Source: Ceratopteris richardii
Taxonomy: Eukaryota; Streptophyta; Polypodiopsida; Polypodiales; Pteridaceae
NCBI GenBank assembly: GCA_020310875.1
Contig: CM035417.1
Coordinates: forward strand, 105,038,647-105,102,646
Length of the DNA: 64,000 nucleotides
Direction: 5' to 3'
Shown here: positions 32,038-44,316 of the stretch, one piece after another
How positions within the stretch are numbered: the stretch's first letter is position 1
Layout: every line of letters begins with the position of its first letter
Translations under genes and position numbers: made by a program
The notes under the pieces: model-generated
Told to the model about the DNA's origin: nothing
Databases searched by the model: none
Seen by the model: the letters and a program-made list of their open reading frames with translations, nothing else

Positions 32038-33843
32038 ATGAACCTTAGATCGGGCAAACATATAGGCAAGTCAGACCGGAGAAGCCTTAGATCATCAGAG
32101 GCAAGTGTAAGAACTACTGCTCGATCGTGGGCTCAGCAATTGAATAGTAATTACCCCTACGAGAGCTCAGAAACTAGTGATTCAGAAATGGCATTTAGCA
32201 CGGAAAAACCAGAAGGAGGGTCGAATGTAGCCTATTTAGAAAAACCAGAAGGACCCTATAGAACGCAACTAGAGTTTCTCCGAACCAACCGATTAGGTGC
32301 TCGCATCTATGAGGATGGTTTGCGAAGGCAAGTGGTGCAAATGCACAACCTCGATCAACCCATTGGATTGGAACATCCAGTGGTGAAATTCGAGAGAGAC
32401 GCGTACATAGACAAGGAAGGAACGATGTACATCTTAAGTACGCAGCCAAACAATACCAACGAGTTTGGCGTGATTCAACCAGAGACGGAAGCAAAATCTC
32501 AAGGAAAAGAACCATTAGAAGAGCCTAGAACACCTAGAGGGAAATCTGTACTGACACGAGTACTAATCCCGGAATGGATCCCTCAGGACAACAGAAGCAT
32601 AGAGTTGTTTGTAAATAAAGAAACTGATGAAGCCTTTTGGAGATACAAGACAGAACTACTTAGTGAGGTAGGTATCATCACAATATACGAGTTCAAGGAC
32701 CCGGATACACCTGGAAAGGTTGTATACCTGGATGAGACTTCAGAAAGAGTCTTTGTGGTGCCCGACCGCGCTAAAAACACATACACATGGAGAGGTGAAT
32801 TGGTATTCCCTCCATCTAGAACGAACATGAATACAAGTCAACAAGGGGCAGGAACATCCTCAGCCCATGGAAATCAAAGAGATGGAAATAAAGAGAGACC
32901 GGAAGTAAGCTTTAATCACCCCATAGGGAGAGATAGAACAACCACAGACACTAATAGAGCGGATAGACAAAGAGATCATGGAATACTAGGTGGTAGAGAT
33001 GATTTTCCTCTACCTAGGCCACGTGAACACGCAAGAACATTGAGACCCACACAGTTAGTAAAATCAATGAAGAATTACTTTGATGGGACAGGAGATCCCT
33101 ATGACCATGTCGCAGAATTCAAGCAAGTACTAAGAGCAGAACAAGTCGAAGACATGTTCACGCAATACAACGCATTTGGACTAACGTTAAAAAACACCGC
33201 TTTAACTTGGTTCCAACCTCTGCAACAAAGGCAATTTAGAGACATCCATCACTTTTTAGAGTCATTCATCACCGAATTCTCTAAAAGTGGGATTAGACAT
33301 GACACGTCTTCGTTGATTCATAGCTTTAAACAGACCCCTCAGGAAACAGTAAGACTGGCAGGACGTAGGTTTAGACAATATGTTGAACGATGTCCAATGC
33401 AAGAGCTACCCTCACAAGCCAAGCAAGTGTCATTGTTTCTAGATGGCTTGTTGAGCTCTAAACTACACTCCTACGTGTACCTAAAAGAACCCAGAACGCT
33501 AGAGCAATGTGTAAGAATATGCATAGACATTGAGGACAACTTAGGAGACGAGTTGGAACTCTCAAAGGTCTATAAGGACTCAGACTGTTCATCTCTAGCA
33601 TCCACAAAATTGTCTAGCTCAATAGAAGACCTTGCAGAAAAAGTGGCCCAGAAACTAGGAGTTTCTAGTAAACCTAGGGTACTAACAAACAAGCGTTGTT
33701 ACACCTGTGGTGGTGACCATATGGCAAATGTGTGTCCCAATGCACCACAACCTCAAGCCAATCCTAGTGGCCAATCTGTACAATTGAGAGAAGATACACG
33801 AATCATACGGCTCAGGACTGCCCATACAACAAACAGACCGTGA
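32038..33843 (+). pseudogene. Gypsy-2 gag, N-terminal and capsid part
   Basis: The first ATG of the frame is 32038 (MNLRSGKHIGKS); the frame is open upstream only from a GTG. The capsid domain lies at about 33055-33580 (MKNYFDGTGDPYDHVAEFK, ALTWFQPL, FLESFITEFSKS, RFRQYVERCP, DGLLSSKLHSYVYL). A zinc knuckle, CYTCGGDHMANVC (CX2CX3HX4C), follows near 33698-33735. The frame stops at TGA 33841. The -1 frame already contains a knuckle-like NHTAQDCPYNK before this point and continues into the next segment, so a 1-nt shift just before about 33800 splits gag. Confidence 0.92.
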
Positions 33844-35228
33844 GACAGAACTACCCGCAAGCATACCCGCAGCCAGGTAGGTATCAAGGCCAATACAATG
33901 CTCAGCCTTATTACTATAGGCCTCCTCAGAACTACCCATACCAGGCTCAACAGAGACCTCAACCTGTCTTAGCTCAGCAGCCACCCCCACCAGCGAATGT
34001 CATCTCAGTCAAATACGCTGCTGCAGAAGAGAACCTAAGTAGGGCCTTAGTGCCTTCTTCATCTTTGATCATAGAGAATGACCCGAATTCGACCAGTTTT
34101 GACTCCACTCATGTAGATAGTCCACCCGCATATTACACAGAGTCACCAGAACACGTAGAGACATATCATTACGATAGTCCACCAGTGGAACCTAGTTGGG
34201 AGCCCGACTATGCTAATGTGATGTACACAAACCCAAATCCACGGCCCCAAGTAAGACAACAGAGAACACAGGGCCCTAGAGGACCATGCTTTAGGTGCCA
34301 AGGAGATCACTTCATAAAGGATTGTCCACATCCTCCAATCGTAGGACAATCACAGTACTATAACATCCAAGGCTTTTGTGCTGATTGTGGCAAAGAGCAC
34401 ATAATCAAAGATTGTCCTAAAAATCCAGTTAACGCTTCAAATGTGACACCGATCAACGTGATAGGTATTGTAAATAACGCAGATGGATCCAACCCTACAT
34501 ACATGCCCTTCCAAGCTATCACAAGAGCCCAGGCGCTCTTACAGAACCAACAGCTTAATCAGGAGAAAGTAGCCGGAAGTAGTGAAGTTGCAGAATCTAG
34601 CAGTAAAAAGACAAAATCTTGGAGAGATTCTAGAGAAAGGATAAAGAGAAAATGGAGTAAAAAGATAACTGAATTGGAAGGAAGTTTGAAGGAATCTAGA
34701 GCCAAAATCCTAGAATTGACTTCACAGGACTTGAATCAAGAGGATCCAGCTCAGAAATCAGGATCAGTTTTAGCGGAACCCATACCAGAAAATCTAGACA
34801 TGATGTTTCGTGCATATCAGGCTAGATTAAAAGAGGGACCTCAGGTAGCCGAAATGAGTAAAAACTACCCTCGAGCTGATCTAGAAATTGAGAGAACTAA
34901 ACTATGCATGAAGATGGTAGAACTAGCACAAGCTTTGTTCGAAGCCTCTAGATATCTCAATTGGAATAACATGGCAAAACCGGAATTACACTTTCAAGGA
35001 CTAATGGAGAGGCTAGAATACTTGATCGAGAGCAAAGAGAAAAAGGATCAGCCTAGGAACCCTATTGTCCCAGAGACACAGGAAAGGAATGCGCCATCCC
35101 TGTCTCAAGTACCCAACTCAGAAAGTCAAGACAACCTGTCTTCCATACATAGGTACTCACATGAATTTTTGAGAGAAATCCAAGAAGAGAAATGGAGAAA
35201 GGAACCCATCCTCCTATTCAAGAAATAG
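33780..35228 (+). pseudogene. Gypsy-2 gag, C-terminal part with zinc knuckles
   Basis: Continuation of gag in the -1 frame. A P/Q/Y-rich stretch (33850-33990) is followed by two knuckles of the CX2CX3HX4C type: CFRCQGDHFIKDC near 34290-34325 and CADCGKEHIIKDC near 34378-34416. A lysine-rich, partly helical region with KSWRDSRERIKRKWSKK comes next. The family-specific phrase NVIGIV reappears in the relic at 50010-50760. The frame ends at 35228 where the pol frame (from 35192) overlaps it. Confidence 0.85.
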
Positions 35229-36283
35229 ATGACTTGCAGGAACAATTTCCCCAAGATATTCCCTCGATTTACGATGATGTAGAGGAGGAACAACTGAGTG
35301 AACACACAAGATTTGAATCTAATTCTTTACAAGAATTACCTCAGTTCACAGGACCTTGGGAAGCAAAGTCTATTAGTATGAGAGCACCCACGATAATAGT
35401 GAGGAATGAAGAATCAGTAATCCCTAGAAACACGGAAGTGATCAAGAATACTAAAGTATAGTGTAACCTTACTCTGGAGGAGTTATTGAAGGTAAAACCA
35501 GAATTGTGGAAACATGTAGCAAATCAATTCCCCGAGCTTGCTACTACTCCCTCACAAATAGGATCACAAAATAAGGTACCAGAGATACCCGTAGAAAAGT
35601 TCGGAGATGTAAGCGAAGGAGAGGAAGGTAACACTTATCTTCCGATAACCCATCAGGGCTACACCACGAAAGCCATCTTAGATTCAGGAGCCGGAGTAGC
35701 CATAGCTACCACCGCTTTATGGAAACGTTGGGGTAAGCCAGCATTGAGGCCCACCAGGATGAAGCTACAAATGGCTGATGGACACATAGAAAAACCATTA
35801 GGCTTACTAGAAGGCATATCTCTCACCACTTGTGGCGTAGAATTTGAGCATACCTTTGCCATTTGTGACTTTGCAAAAAACCATGCTTACGAGATGATAT
35901 TGGGACGACCATTCATGCGTCAGTTACAAATTGTACAAGATTGGGGAACTAATTCTTTGTACTTGCAACATTTAGGAGTGACTACCAAAGTCAATCTTAA
36001 AGACTATTCACATCGAGATGTACCCCCAATACAATGGAATACCATCCATAAGACACCAGTAGAAACAGAATCCGTGCACTCATTAGAATCAGATCCTTCT
36101 TGGTTGCATGAGGATACTCATTTATGGATGTGTAAAGTAGCCAAACAAGAGGAAGAAAGGTTAGAAGCCAGGACCTTAGGTGCATAACAAAATCCACGAA
36201 CCCTTCAAGACCCAGCCTACGCACCTGTAGTATTTCCAGATGAAGAATTTGAACCCCATGGTTGGGCAGAAATCCTAGCAACC
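35192..36283 (+). pseudogene. Gypsy-2 protease region
   Basis: Frame shared with the following RT, interrupted by TAG at 35459 and TAA at 36185. The retropepsin domain spans about 35620-35930: active site KAILDSGAGVAIATT (Asp codon at 35681), central HTFAICDFAKNH, and the closing motif YEMILGRPFM. The aspartic protease cleaves Gag-Pol. It lies in the normal position between gag and RT, which makes the second such domain at 40110-40460 stand out. Confidence 0.9.
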
Positions 36284-37696
36284 ATGGATGTAGCCATCAA
36301 TGAAGAACAATGGACACCCCACTATGACGAGGATGGCTATGACATATCAATTTTCATGATAGAGCCAATCATGTGCGATGCAATTTTAGAAGAGTGTGAA
36401 CCTAACACTGATGCATTTGAGGATGCAAGCGATTTCGATTTAGAATCAATTATCATGGACCCACCCTTTGCATCAGAGGAAGAATATTTTTTCGAGGTAG
36501 AGACTCACACTCAGAGACACGAGGAAATGACGAATGAGGTGAGGTTAGCCACTCAAGTGACTACTAAGAGTGAAGGCAAGAAAAGAAAGAAGAAAGAAAC
36601 CATGTCAGAAAAAGAAGAATCTTTATTTGAAGTACCCGAGAATTTCAAGAAATATGAAATCGAAGATAGAAGAATCATGGTACGAATGCCTAATAGAAAG
36701 GCGAATCACGGACAAGTATATGATAACCGAGAGAAAACCAAGAAAATAATAGTAGCCATAGAAGGAGAAGAGGAAAAATGTACATACATAGGGCATGATT
36801 TGACAACTGAAGAAGAAGAAGAGCTAGTTGCCCTATTGCGTGAATATAGAGATGTTTTTGCGTGGAGTTACAAAGATTTGAAAGGAATAGATCCAGATAT
36901 ATGTTCTCATAGAATCCCTATGACTCCAGATGCAAAACCTACGAAACAGAAACCTTACACGTACAATGATAACTACGCTGCGAAGATTAAAGAGGAGATA
37001 GATCGCTTGATAGAAGCAGGATTCATTTACGAAATTGAGCATACCGAATGGGTATCTCCCATTGTGGTTGTGCCCAAGAAGAATGGAAAATTGCGTGTGT
37101 GTATTAACCTTAAAAAAGTTAATGCCGCAACGATTAGAGATAGTTATCCTCTTCCTATCACAGAACATCTATTGGAAAGAGTTGCGGGCAAGGAAGTTTA
37201 CAGCTTTCTTGATGGTTTTTCAGGCTATAATCAAGTAGCCATTGCTCCAGAAGATCAACACAAGACGGCATTTGCCACTGAATGGGGCATATTTGCATTT
37301 CGTGTAATGCCATTTGGCTTAACAAATGCACCCGCCACTTTCCAGCGACTCATGTGTCATGTTTTTAAGGAATTCTTACGCAAGAGTTTGGAAGTTTATG
37401 TCGATGACATATGTGCACATTCAAATGTAAGACAGACGCATATCCCAGAGTTAAGGCAAATATTTGACAAATGTCGAGAATATCAGGTTTGTTTGAACCC
37501 AGAAAAATGCGTTTTCATGGTCAAACAAGGCAAAATTCTAGGACACATTGTGTCAAAAAATGGAATCTCTACGGATGAAGAAAAGGTGAAGGTAATTGCA
37601 GAATTACCAAGACCAACTAATGTGAAAGAGGTACAGGCATTTATGGGCCATTGCGGTTATTATAGGAGATTCACATACACATGTATGCAATCATAG
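36284..37696 (+). pseudogene. Gypsy-2 reverse transcriptase
   Basis: Complete palm and fingers: VVPKKNGKLRVCINLKKVN, YSFLDGFSGYNQVAIAPED, FGLTNAPATFQRLM, LEVYVDDICAHS (catalytic YVDD near 37398), CVFMVKQGKILGHIVSKNGI. A long acidic and lysine-rich linker precedes it (36290-36700). The frame ends at 37694 after YYRRFT because of a small indel in acatacacatgtatg. The protein continues in the next frame from 37681. RT copies the RNA genome into DNA inside the particle. Confidence 0.93.
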
Positions 37697-39411
37697 CCAA
37701 GCCTTTGTACTCTCTTTTAACCAACTTTGAATGGACAGATGAATGTGAAAATTCATTCAATGAACTTAAACGACGCTTGTGCTCAGCACCTATATTGACA
37801 ACCCCAGATTGGAGTAAGTCATTCCATGTACATGTGGATGCATCCAATTACGCCATAGGATGTGTGTTAGCACAACCCACGAATGAAGGTAACATAGATC
37901 TCCCCATAGCTTACGCTAGTAGACAATTGAACGCAGCAGAAAGAAATTACACCACGACGGAACGAGAAGGATTAGGGATGATCTACGCAGTAAAGAAGTT
38001 TAGGCACTACTTGTTGGCCAACAAATTCAAGTTCTTTACAGATCATCAAGCCCTATTGTACTTAGTCAAAAAGCCTTGTAACACAGGACGACTGATACGT
38101 TGGTTTCTATTACTCATGGAGTATGATTTTGAAGTCGTAGTCAGAAAAGGAAAGACACATCTTAGAGCTGACCACCTGTCAAGATTAACCTCAGGAGAAG
38201 CTCCTCAAGGAGTAGCGGATGATCTACCAGATGCATACTTGTTTAATCTTGAGATAGCACTAGAATGGGCTAAGCCTATAGTCCCTATTCTCACATATGG
38301 ACCCAAGAATCCTAGGATAAAGATCAAAGAGGGAGAGATTACCAAGTCTCAGAGATACCAAATAATGGCAGGAAGCATATATAAACAGGATAATCAAAAG
38401 ATTCTTGCTTGTTGTGTAGATGAATCAGAACATGCGAATTGGTTGCAATTAGCACACGTAGGTGCACTAAAGCAACATCATTCAAAACATCGAACATTAC
38501 AGACTCTGCATAGATTAGGAGTATATTGGCCTACGATGGAAGCAGATGTCTACAGGTTGTGTAAGGAATGCAATGTTTGTTGTGAAAGACCACCAGTAGA
38601 GCATGCTACATTATATCATGTGTCTCTCACACCAGACTGGAGTGAACAATTAGTGACATACTTGAGGACGAAGACATTCCCTCAAGGAATGACCTTAGCT
38701 CGACAACGCAGTCTAGAGCAGGAAGCTCACGACTATTCACTTATTGGCGATAACCTATACAAAAGAGGACGAGATGGATATCTAAGACAATGTGTTCATG
38801 AGAGCGATTATCTGAGCATACTAGAGACTGCACACCAAGGTGTTGCAGGAGGTCATTTTGGACCCGATAGGATAATCAAAGCCATCCTCTTTGTAGGATT
38901 ATGGTGGCCCACTCTTCACATGGATGCTCATACCTATGTCAAGAGATGTGATGTGTGCCAAAGAACTCAGTTTCCTACTCGCAGAGATGAAATGCCATTG
39001 AAACCCATGATGGGCGGACGTGCATTTTCTAAGTGGGGTATAGACTTTGTAGGACCCATTAACCCCCCTGCAAAAGGTACACATGTTGAATACATTATTG
39101 TTGCCACAGATTATCTTACGAAATGGGTAGAGGCAAAAGCCACGAAAAAGAATGATGCACACACAACTGCAAAATTCTTATTTGAGAATGTCTTTACAAG
39201 ATATGGATTGCCTATAGAGTTAGTGAGCGATCGAGGCACTCACTTTCTAAACCAAGTCATTGAATATTTGTTACAGGATTTTATGGTGATTCACAAGAAA
39301 TCCGCACCATATCATCCTCAGGCCAATGGTCAGGCTGAAAGCACTAATAAGATCCTTTGTAACGTACTGATGAAACTCGTGAACAACAAACGTTCAGATT
39401 GGGACAAATAG
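37681..39411 (+). pseudogene. Gypsy-2 RNase H, tandem zinc modules and integrase core
   Basis: RNase H: HVHVDASNYAIGCVLAQ, TTTEREGLGMI, FFTDHQALLYL and LRADHLSRL. Two integrase-type H2C2 modules follow. Module 1 (about 38455-38585) has LAHVGALKQHH ... YWPTMEADVYRLCKECNVC. Module 2 (about 38825-38960) has TAHQGVAGGHF ... WWPTLHMDAHTYVKRCDVC. The catalytic core has WGIDFVGPINPP, VSDRGTHFLN and ANGQAESTNK (D, D, E). The frame ends in TAG at 39409, where the usual residue is Trp (DWDK then LHHAVWAYR), so a single TGG-to-TAG change splits it from the next segment. Confidence 0.93.
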
Positions 39412-40872
39412 TTACACCACGCTGTTTGGGCATATCGAGTGGCCTACAAGACCGTACTCAATGCAACTCCCTTTCAGATGGTTTTTGGTCAGAATGCTGT
39501 GCTTCCTTTGGACTTCTTGATACCGACCCTTAAGGTTGCACAAGAACATCAGTGGACCGGCCATGAATTATCAGCTAGAATAATGGACTTGGAACGATTA
39601 GGAGAAACCAGGCTAAAGGCAGCAGCAGGCATATATGCAGCGAAGAAGCGACAGAAAGCATATTTTGATGCACATGTGAAAGATAAGGGCTTAAAAGAAG
39701 GAGATTTAGTTCTAGTATATACACTAAAGCAACACGCACGTAAGTTAGAAAAGCGAGGTTATGGACCTATGATCATTAACAGACTCTCAACAAGTGGAGC
39801 AGTACAATTAGCCACTTTAGAAGGAGATATAATGCCTAATTACATTAGTGGCTGTAGAGTCAAGCTATATCATGAACCTCTTACTGAGGATATGCTTAGA
39901 CGACTCACGTTGGCAAAGAAGCGTAAGGAGGAAGAAAATAGAATACGAGCGGAAGCTCAGGCAGAAGCAATAGAACGCATTAAACGCATGAAGTTAAGAA
40001 GACAAGGACTAGGGAGAGAACATTATAACCATCTGGAAACTACACCCAGATACCCCATGGCCATGTGTCAAGTAAAGTCAAACACTCATCCTAGTATAGT
40101 GGACAGGAGACCATTCATTACAGTCAGGTTAGAGCACGGGAACCCTTGCCAAGAGCTCAGGGCTTTAATTGACTCAGGTGCTACGACTAGTGCTATTAGA
40201 TGGTCCCACTATAAGGATTCAGGAATAGAAATGCGGCCAATTGAGGCATACCTCATAGGCCTAGGAGGCATGGAAACCCCTTGCATGGGTGAGGTGGACC
40301 TTCCTATCCTCATTAAGGATGTGACCATGACAGCGAAGCTCCTAGTGTGCCATGATGACGACCTGATAGAACCCCTAATCTTTGGCCAAGATTGGCTATA
40401 CGATCACTCAGTGGACCTAAATCTTAGACAAGGCTCCTTACAGATTGGAACCTTAGAACAGAAGCGAGTGATACCGCTTGACTTCCCTAACGGCATTCCG
40501 ACTGAGGGTTGTAAACCTAGACCCTATGAAACGCATGCGACGGAAGACCGGAAGATCTTGGGTCAGACCAATCACGTTACGTCTACTCCAACCCACTCGG
40601 GCTTGGCTAGGGACAGTTGTCAATCAGAAGGACGACAGGAGATCTTCCCTGGGGCTTCCTGCAAACTAGAAGGGGCAACTACCCAACCGCTAGGGCAGAT
40701 AAACACAATCAGCAGTCAGGTGGGTTGCATCAGCGGCCATATGAGCACAACACCCTGCGGTGCTCATCCTTCCAAACTTGCTACGGACTGGCCTAGACTA
40801 AAGATAAATAACGAATCACTTCCTAATGGGCAGGTCACGCAAGTGTTGGATCTCCCTTCTTTTCCAAAGTAG
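39412..40872 (+). pseudogene. Gypsy-2 integrase C-terminus fused to a second retropepsin-like domain
   Basis: In the same frame as the integrase core. It starts LHHAVWAYRVAYKT, NATPFQMVFGQNAVLP, then a small GPY-like module (YGPMIINRLSTSGAVQLATLEGD) and a highly charged helical linker (39870-40010). From about 40110 to 40460 there is a second aspartic-protease-like fold: LRALIDSGATTSAIRW (Asp codon near 40171), then LIGLGGMETPCMGEVDL and LIEPLIFGQDWL. The order DSGATTS ... GQDWL is that of retropepsins. The last 140 residues are low-similarity, S/T/G/C-rich. A protease after integrase is not part of standard gypsy architecture. Confidence 0.85.
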
Positions 40873-41757
40873 AGCGTCCAATGGACCTCTCAAACCCAAC
40901 CACGAAGGAGTCAACCACAACAGAGGAACCCAGACCGACGACAACACCAGACAAGGCAAAGAAAGCAGCAGTATCAACATCACAGAACAAGTGGCACGAG
41001 ATAGATATGGGTGCCAAAAGGACAGCAACCATAGGCTATTGGCAACACTGCAGACGAGAGCAGGACAAAGTTTCAACAGAAGCAGAGTCAACAGCCAAGG
41101 CCCCTCGATCTTCTTCTCCAAGTACAAATACTCGACAGATTTGGATCGCCAAGAAGTATCTTATCAATCAACCCACACCCATGCAGATTTGGGTACCCAA
41201 ACAATGTATTATAGCCCAACCCTCTAGCCATGTAATATATACCCCTCAGAAATCTTTCCATCCTTCAATACCACCAAACCCGATACCACTTTTTGTCCCT
41301 CAGCAGAAACATACCACCCACTCAAAGACTCTTAGGAGATGGATACCGAAACATATCCAGACGTCTTTTTGTACCCTCGTATCTAACAATTCTCCCACCC
41401 CATTTAAACTCCACCCTTGTAATAATTCACCCTCAACCAAACCTTGTATAAATTCATACACCCAAACCCCACATCATGCATAATAAAAGCTCATCAAGAA
41501 ATGTATGCATAATCTGACCATGTAGGCGTCTAGAGACCTGCATTAGTTTTGCAAATAATCATTGCATCAATCACTTCATGACACTTGGCTACACGGGTTA
41601 CACATCGGTTATGGAAAGGGATTGCGGTCTCACCTTAATGGGATCATAATTAATTTCCATACTAATGTGTTAATCTTTTGTAGCAGATCTTTTCCATTAG
41701 CTCATCAGTCATCATGAAAACCGAAGCAGGACCATCAGAAGCTGGCCCAGTGCACCG
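40873..41757 (+). other. Gypsy-2 spacer between pol and the long extra frame
   Basis: Contains a 200-codon open frame (40881-41483, T/P/S-rich, no family recognised) in a different frame. It may be coding or may be a by-product of the A/C-rich composition. No regulatory element recognised. Confidence 0.5.
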
Positions 41758-44313
41758 ATGGCCACTCTTGGAGAATTACTAGCGGAATCTTATCCTACGA
41801 TGCAACCACCAGAGTTTCAAGGTTTTCCAGGACCCATGCCAATCGATGATCCTCCTAGAGGATACACCGAGAAGATTCATCGTAACTCTCATTGGTTTCA
41901 AGGCCTCGCAGGACCATTAGCAGATGCTGATTTCATATTTGAGGCCAATTTGGCATTTGATCTCCGCACATGGACCAAGTACCAGTTCTTTTCACGAGAA
42001 TTTGAAGGACTGCAGAATACACAAGATCTAACACACGTTTGGGCACGAGCGGGATTTACAGAATACTTTAGTGACCCTCTGCCTAAACCCGATTTTTACA
42101 GATGCTTTTACTTGGTAACCACCTTAACGGCTTAAGAGAACAAGGATCTACCCGGCACATTCATGTTACCATCCTTGGTAAATGATCCTCCATTTAGAAG
42201 GTTCTATTTGTCTAAAGATTTGATTCGCGCAGCTCTAAAAATACATGGAACACACACTCCAACGGAGAAAGAACGGCTAGTCCCAGAACAGATGAAGCGT
42301 GGTGACGTAACTAAGTGGGAGGATATTTCTGCTATAACACCTGAGCTCTCTAAGCCATTACGGATATGCATGCAACACTTTGCTTTCCCAGCTCAGGATC
42401 GTTTTACCATGCCCCACAAAAGAATCTGGTTTGGATTATACTTAGCATGTACTGGACCGCAAACGGTTGATCTCGCCAGCTGGATCATTGATCAGCTCTA
42501 TTTGGCACAACATCGGTGGGAGCGAAAGAAGGTAATCAATGGGTGCTGCGCCCTCACCAGGATCATATATATGTGCTTGGCGTATGACTTACCAATAGAG
42601 CGCGCCATGACCAGTGAGGAACTGAAAGCATTTAAAGGCACCACTAGGAAGGCTAGAAAGTCTAGCAAAGGCAGAGCCGGAAAGCGGATGAGAGGTACTA
42701 TCCCGTGCCTACAAGTCCCAGAATCACCCTCTCCACAACCATCTCCAGAGCAGTCACCATCAACAGCCACTCCCACGGTACCACCAATTCGTATACGGTT
42801 ATCAAGACCAGTTACGCTGGAAGGCACCACCAGTACTGTCGCACCCCAAGCAGCCACAACCACAGAACCTATCACCACAGCAGCTGAACTTCCCACCACT
42901 ATTGGTGCGGAAGCTTTCTCTTTTCCAATACCGCATTTAGAACCAGGACAAGCAGAGCCACTGGACCAAACTTTTGATTTTGAGATGCCTGATGCATTCT
43001 CTAATGAGTTCCAGTTTTCAGAAGGACAAATGTTTTCTCAAGAATTTGAAAGGCCTAGCTACCCTACCACACCCAGGGATCAGCCACAAGGACAGATCGT
43101 GTCCAGCTCTGATGACGAAAGAACAGCAACCAATGACGACGAAGGTGACGACGAAGCTAGCCAGGGAACACATGAATCCCAAGAGCAGGAACAGACAGAT
43201 GGCCAAGGCCAACAAACAGACACGCATGTCGATACAAGTACCCATGAAGATGAAACTTACGAGGCAGCAGCTTACACACTAGCTATCAAGAAGCTGTATA
43301 GAACTATGGAAAAAGTTTGGGCACGCAAAAAGCTGACAGAGGAAGAGAGTCAAACAATAATAGAACAAGAACTTGTCACAGGCGGATTCGAGGACGCATA
43401 CATCAAAGGATTCAAAGAGTTAGTCAAATCAGTAGGCTCCAACGAAGCACTCAGGTACTTGCAACGAAAGCCACTACCACAGTTTGACCCCCGCAGAGTA
43501 CGACTACTTTCAAAGCCCGGCGAAAACATTCGTGTACCAACCGGAGCACAATCTTCAGAACAAGCCAGGGAGGCACGCCTCGTCCCCGAAAGTTCGTCGG
43601 CAATAGAAACCATCATTGTAGATTCCCCACCCCGCGCTACAACTGTACCTACCTCAGCAGTCACTGAAGTACCAACCACCCCAACCGCTCCTCCATCACC
43701 GTCCATCCCTCCAGCCTCCCCTCTTCACCCTCCTTCCCCCAGACCAACACCTTCATTCGCCGGAGGTGTTGCCGAAATCGTCTTTACGACCACTCACCCC
43801 ACAATTCCCGTACCCATTAGCCCTAGTCTACCCCCTCCCACACCCACCTTTCTACCCAACCCATTCCTTCATCAATCTTTTCCATCTTTCCCCACAACTC
43901 CAAGACCCCTCTTCCCATTCCCCCCGCCATTAACCTTCTCCCCCGTCTCACCTCCCCGACCCATTGTAACCCCTCTTTCCCCTTTCCACCAAGCTGCTCC
44001 AGCCAACCCCCCTGTAAATTACCCCTCAACATTTGTAAATCCCGTATTTACACCAGCACGAGCACCCACGATCACACCCATATTCACGGTCACCGCACTA
44101 GATACGTCCACTGACATGGACATCTCACCACCCACTGCACCATCACTACCTTCACTCCCGGCACAAACATTTTTAGGCACATCACAATTTTCAACAATCA
44201 CTACATCATCCACCTTCCCATCCCCATTCCCCGTTCCCGTTGCATCTACACCAACTGCATCTTCATTTAGCACCCCATTAATACTATCCCCCACTGTAGA
44301 TAATGCATTCTGA
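41758..44313 (+). pseudogene. Gypsy-2 extra frame, N-terminal half (helical domain then proline-rich)
   Basis: Starts MATLGELLAESYPTM and is interrupted by one TAA at 42133 in an otherwise continuous frame. Residues to about 42660 form a compact hydrophobic/aromatic domain (HWFQGLAGPLADADFIFEA, IWFGLYLACTGPQTVDLAS, RIIYMCLAYDLPIERAMTS), ending in a basic patch (RKARKSSKGRAGKR). It vaguely recalls the plant-transposon domains found in extra ORFs of Athila/Tat-type elements, but I cannot confirm this. From 42700 to 44300 it is P/T/S-rich with an acidic stretch near 43100-43260. It ends in TGA at 44311, yet the frame stays open afterwards. Confidence 0.7.
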
Positions 44314-44316
44314 CAG

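Noticed and set aside
32195..32515. Minus-strand ORFs over Gypsy-2 gag and pol (also 33682-33990, 36833-37168, 43350-43706)
   Set aside because: Shadows of clearly coding plus-strand frames.
33840..33842. Independent ORF start at 33840
   Set aside because: The codon is GTG and the same frame carries gag text upstream, so it is a frameshifted continuation of gag.
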